Assembly: GCF_000190535.1 (NCBI RefSeq)
Contig: NC_015160.1
Coordinates: forward strand, 2,976,001 to 3,040,000
Reading direction: 5' to 3'
Length of the DNA: 64,000 nucleotides
Source of the DNA: Odoribacter splanchnicus DSM 20712
GTDB lineage: Bacteria; Bacteroidota; Bacteroidia; Bacteroidales; Marinifilaceae
Shown: positions 63,644 to 64,000 of the stretch, piece after piece
Layout: the number at the start of each line of letters is the position of its first letter
How positions within the stretch are numbered: the first letter of the stretch is position 1
Made by a program: the position numbers and the translations under genes
Notes under the pieces: generated by a model
Seen by the model: the letters and a program-made list of their open reading frames with translations, nothing else
What the model was told of the DNA's origin: nothing
Databases searched by the model: none

Positions 63644-64000
63644 CTATTTTGTTTGCCGGGTAGATACAAATCCATCCACATAAGGAGAGTCTGATTTGAT
63701 TACGGCAAATGCTTGCCTGACGAGCTTGTTTGCAACAGTAATAAGAGCCACCTTGGAAGGTTTCCGTTGGCTTTCAATCGTGTGTAGCACTCTTTACAGG
63801 TTGTGTTACCACGTAATGCCGACCACGAGGCGACATATAGCAGTGAACGCAGGCTCACATCCCCGTTACGGTTTATCCCACCTTTGATGTGCACGGATGT
63901 TCCGGATTGCTGGTATGTCGGGCATATTCCGATAAAACGGGAAATTTGCTTTGCGTTATCGAAATAGGAGAATCCTCCGGTAGCGACAATCAAGGCCGTA
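63644..64000 (-). pseudogene. IS110-family transposase, frameshifted and cut by window edge
   Basis: The C-terminal transposase_20 half of an IS110-type DEDD transposase: SRFIGICPTYQQSGTSVHIKG, GDVSLRSLLYVASWSALRGN and CKECYTRLKANG. The serine in SGTS is the expected catalytic serine. Near 63760 the frame shifts by one base: the run encoding NGK should read GGA-AAA but has one A too few. The other frame then continues with SKVALITVANKLVRQAFAV to a stop at 63644. With one base restored the C-terminus is normal. The upstream part lies beyond the window. It is either an inactivated element or a sequencing slip. Confidence 0.87.

Overview
The window reads as a chromosomal segment from an anaerobic gut-type Bacteroidota, most likely order Bacteroidales; an Odoribacter/Butyricimonas-like relative is my guess from recollection, not from a search. 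The grounds are a SusC/SusD pair, many perfect TAnnTTTG promoter elements of the Bacteroidota primary sigma factor, a topoisomerase I with GRFGP C-terminal repeats instead of zinc fingers, a PCMD-type lipoprotein, BlaI/M56-TonB regulators, and a DUF177-rpmF-fabH operon. No tRNA, rRNA or CRISPR array was found.

Layout. 1-12.2 kb is mostly housekeeping: 3' part of ileS, a DksA/TraR-like protein, lspA, a MATE transporter broken by an internal deletion, a large intergenic repeat, two secreted proteins of unknown function, topA and a PpiD-like foldase. 12.4-17 kb is an orphan SusD/SusC pair. 17-19.5 kb is a small accessory islet (transposase remnant, DEDDh exonuclease, RhuM-Fic protein) flanked by a 15-bp inverted repeat. 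19.5-32.9 kb is a surface-glycan cluster: six glycosyltransferases, wecC and wecB (UDP-ManNAcA supply), a YfhO-type membrane protein and a Wzx-like flippase. 32.9-47.2 kb holds an outer-membrane barrel protein, a PCMD lipoprotein, a U32 protein, nhaC, a second repeat locus, a BlaI/M56 sensor pair, frr, kdsB with two bactofilins, fabH-rpmF-DUF177, rsgA, rdgB and recO.

47.4-62.9 kb is the most unusual part: seven consecutive plus-strand genes that mix two transporter superfamilies. They are an ABC ATPase, an ABC-2 permease fused to an M1-peptidase-like domain without zinc ligands and to a golvesin-like C-terminal domain, a TolC-like protein, a lipoprotein membrane-fusion protein, an RND pump, a second RND pump fused in one 1581-residue chain to an ABC ATPase, and a small ABC-2 permease. 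In the fused chain the ATPase appears to be split by a membrane segment inserted after its first beta strand. The set looks like a complete tripartite export machine in which RND and ABC parts work together.

A second unusual item is a family of modular, GC-rich, palindromic intergenic repeats at about 5.4-5.9, 37.86-38.18 and 63.15-63.60 kb. They share end sequences and a conserved hairpin core but differ in length and internal arrangement. The window ends inside a frameshifted IS110-family transposase.
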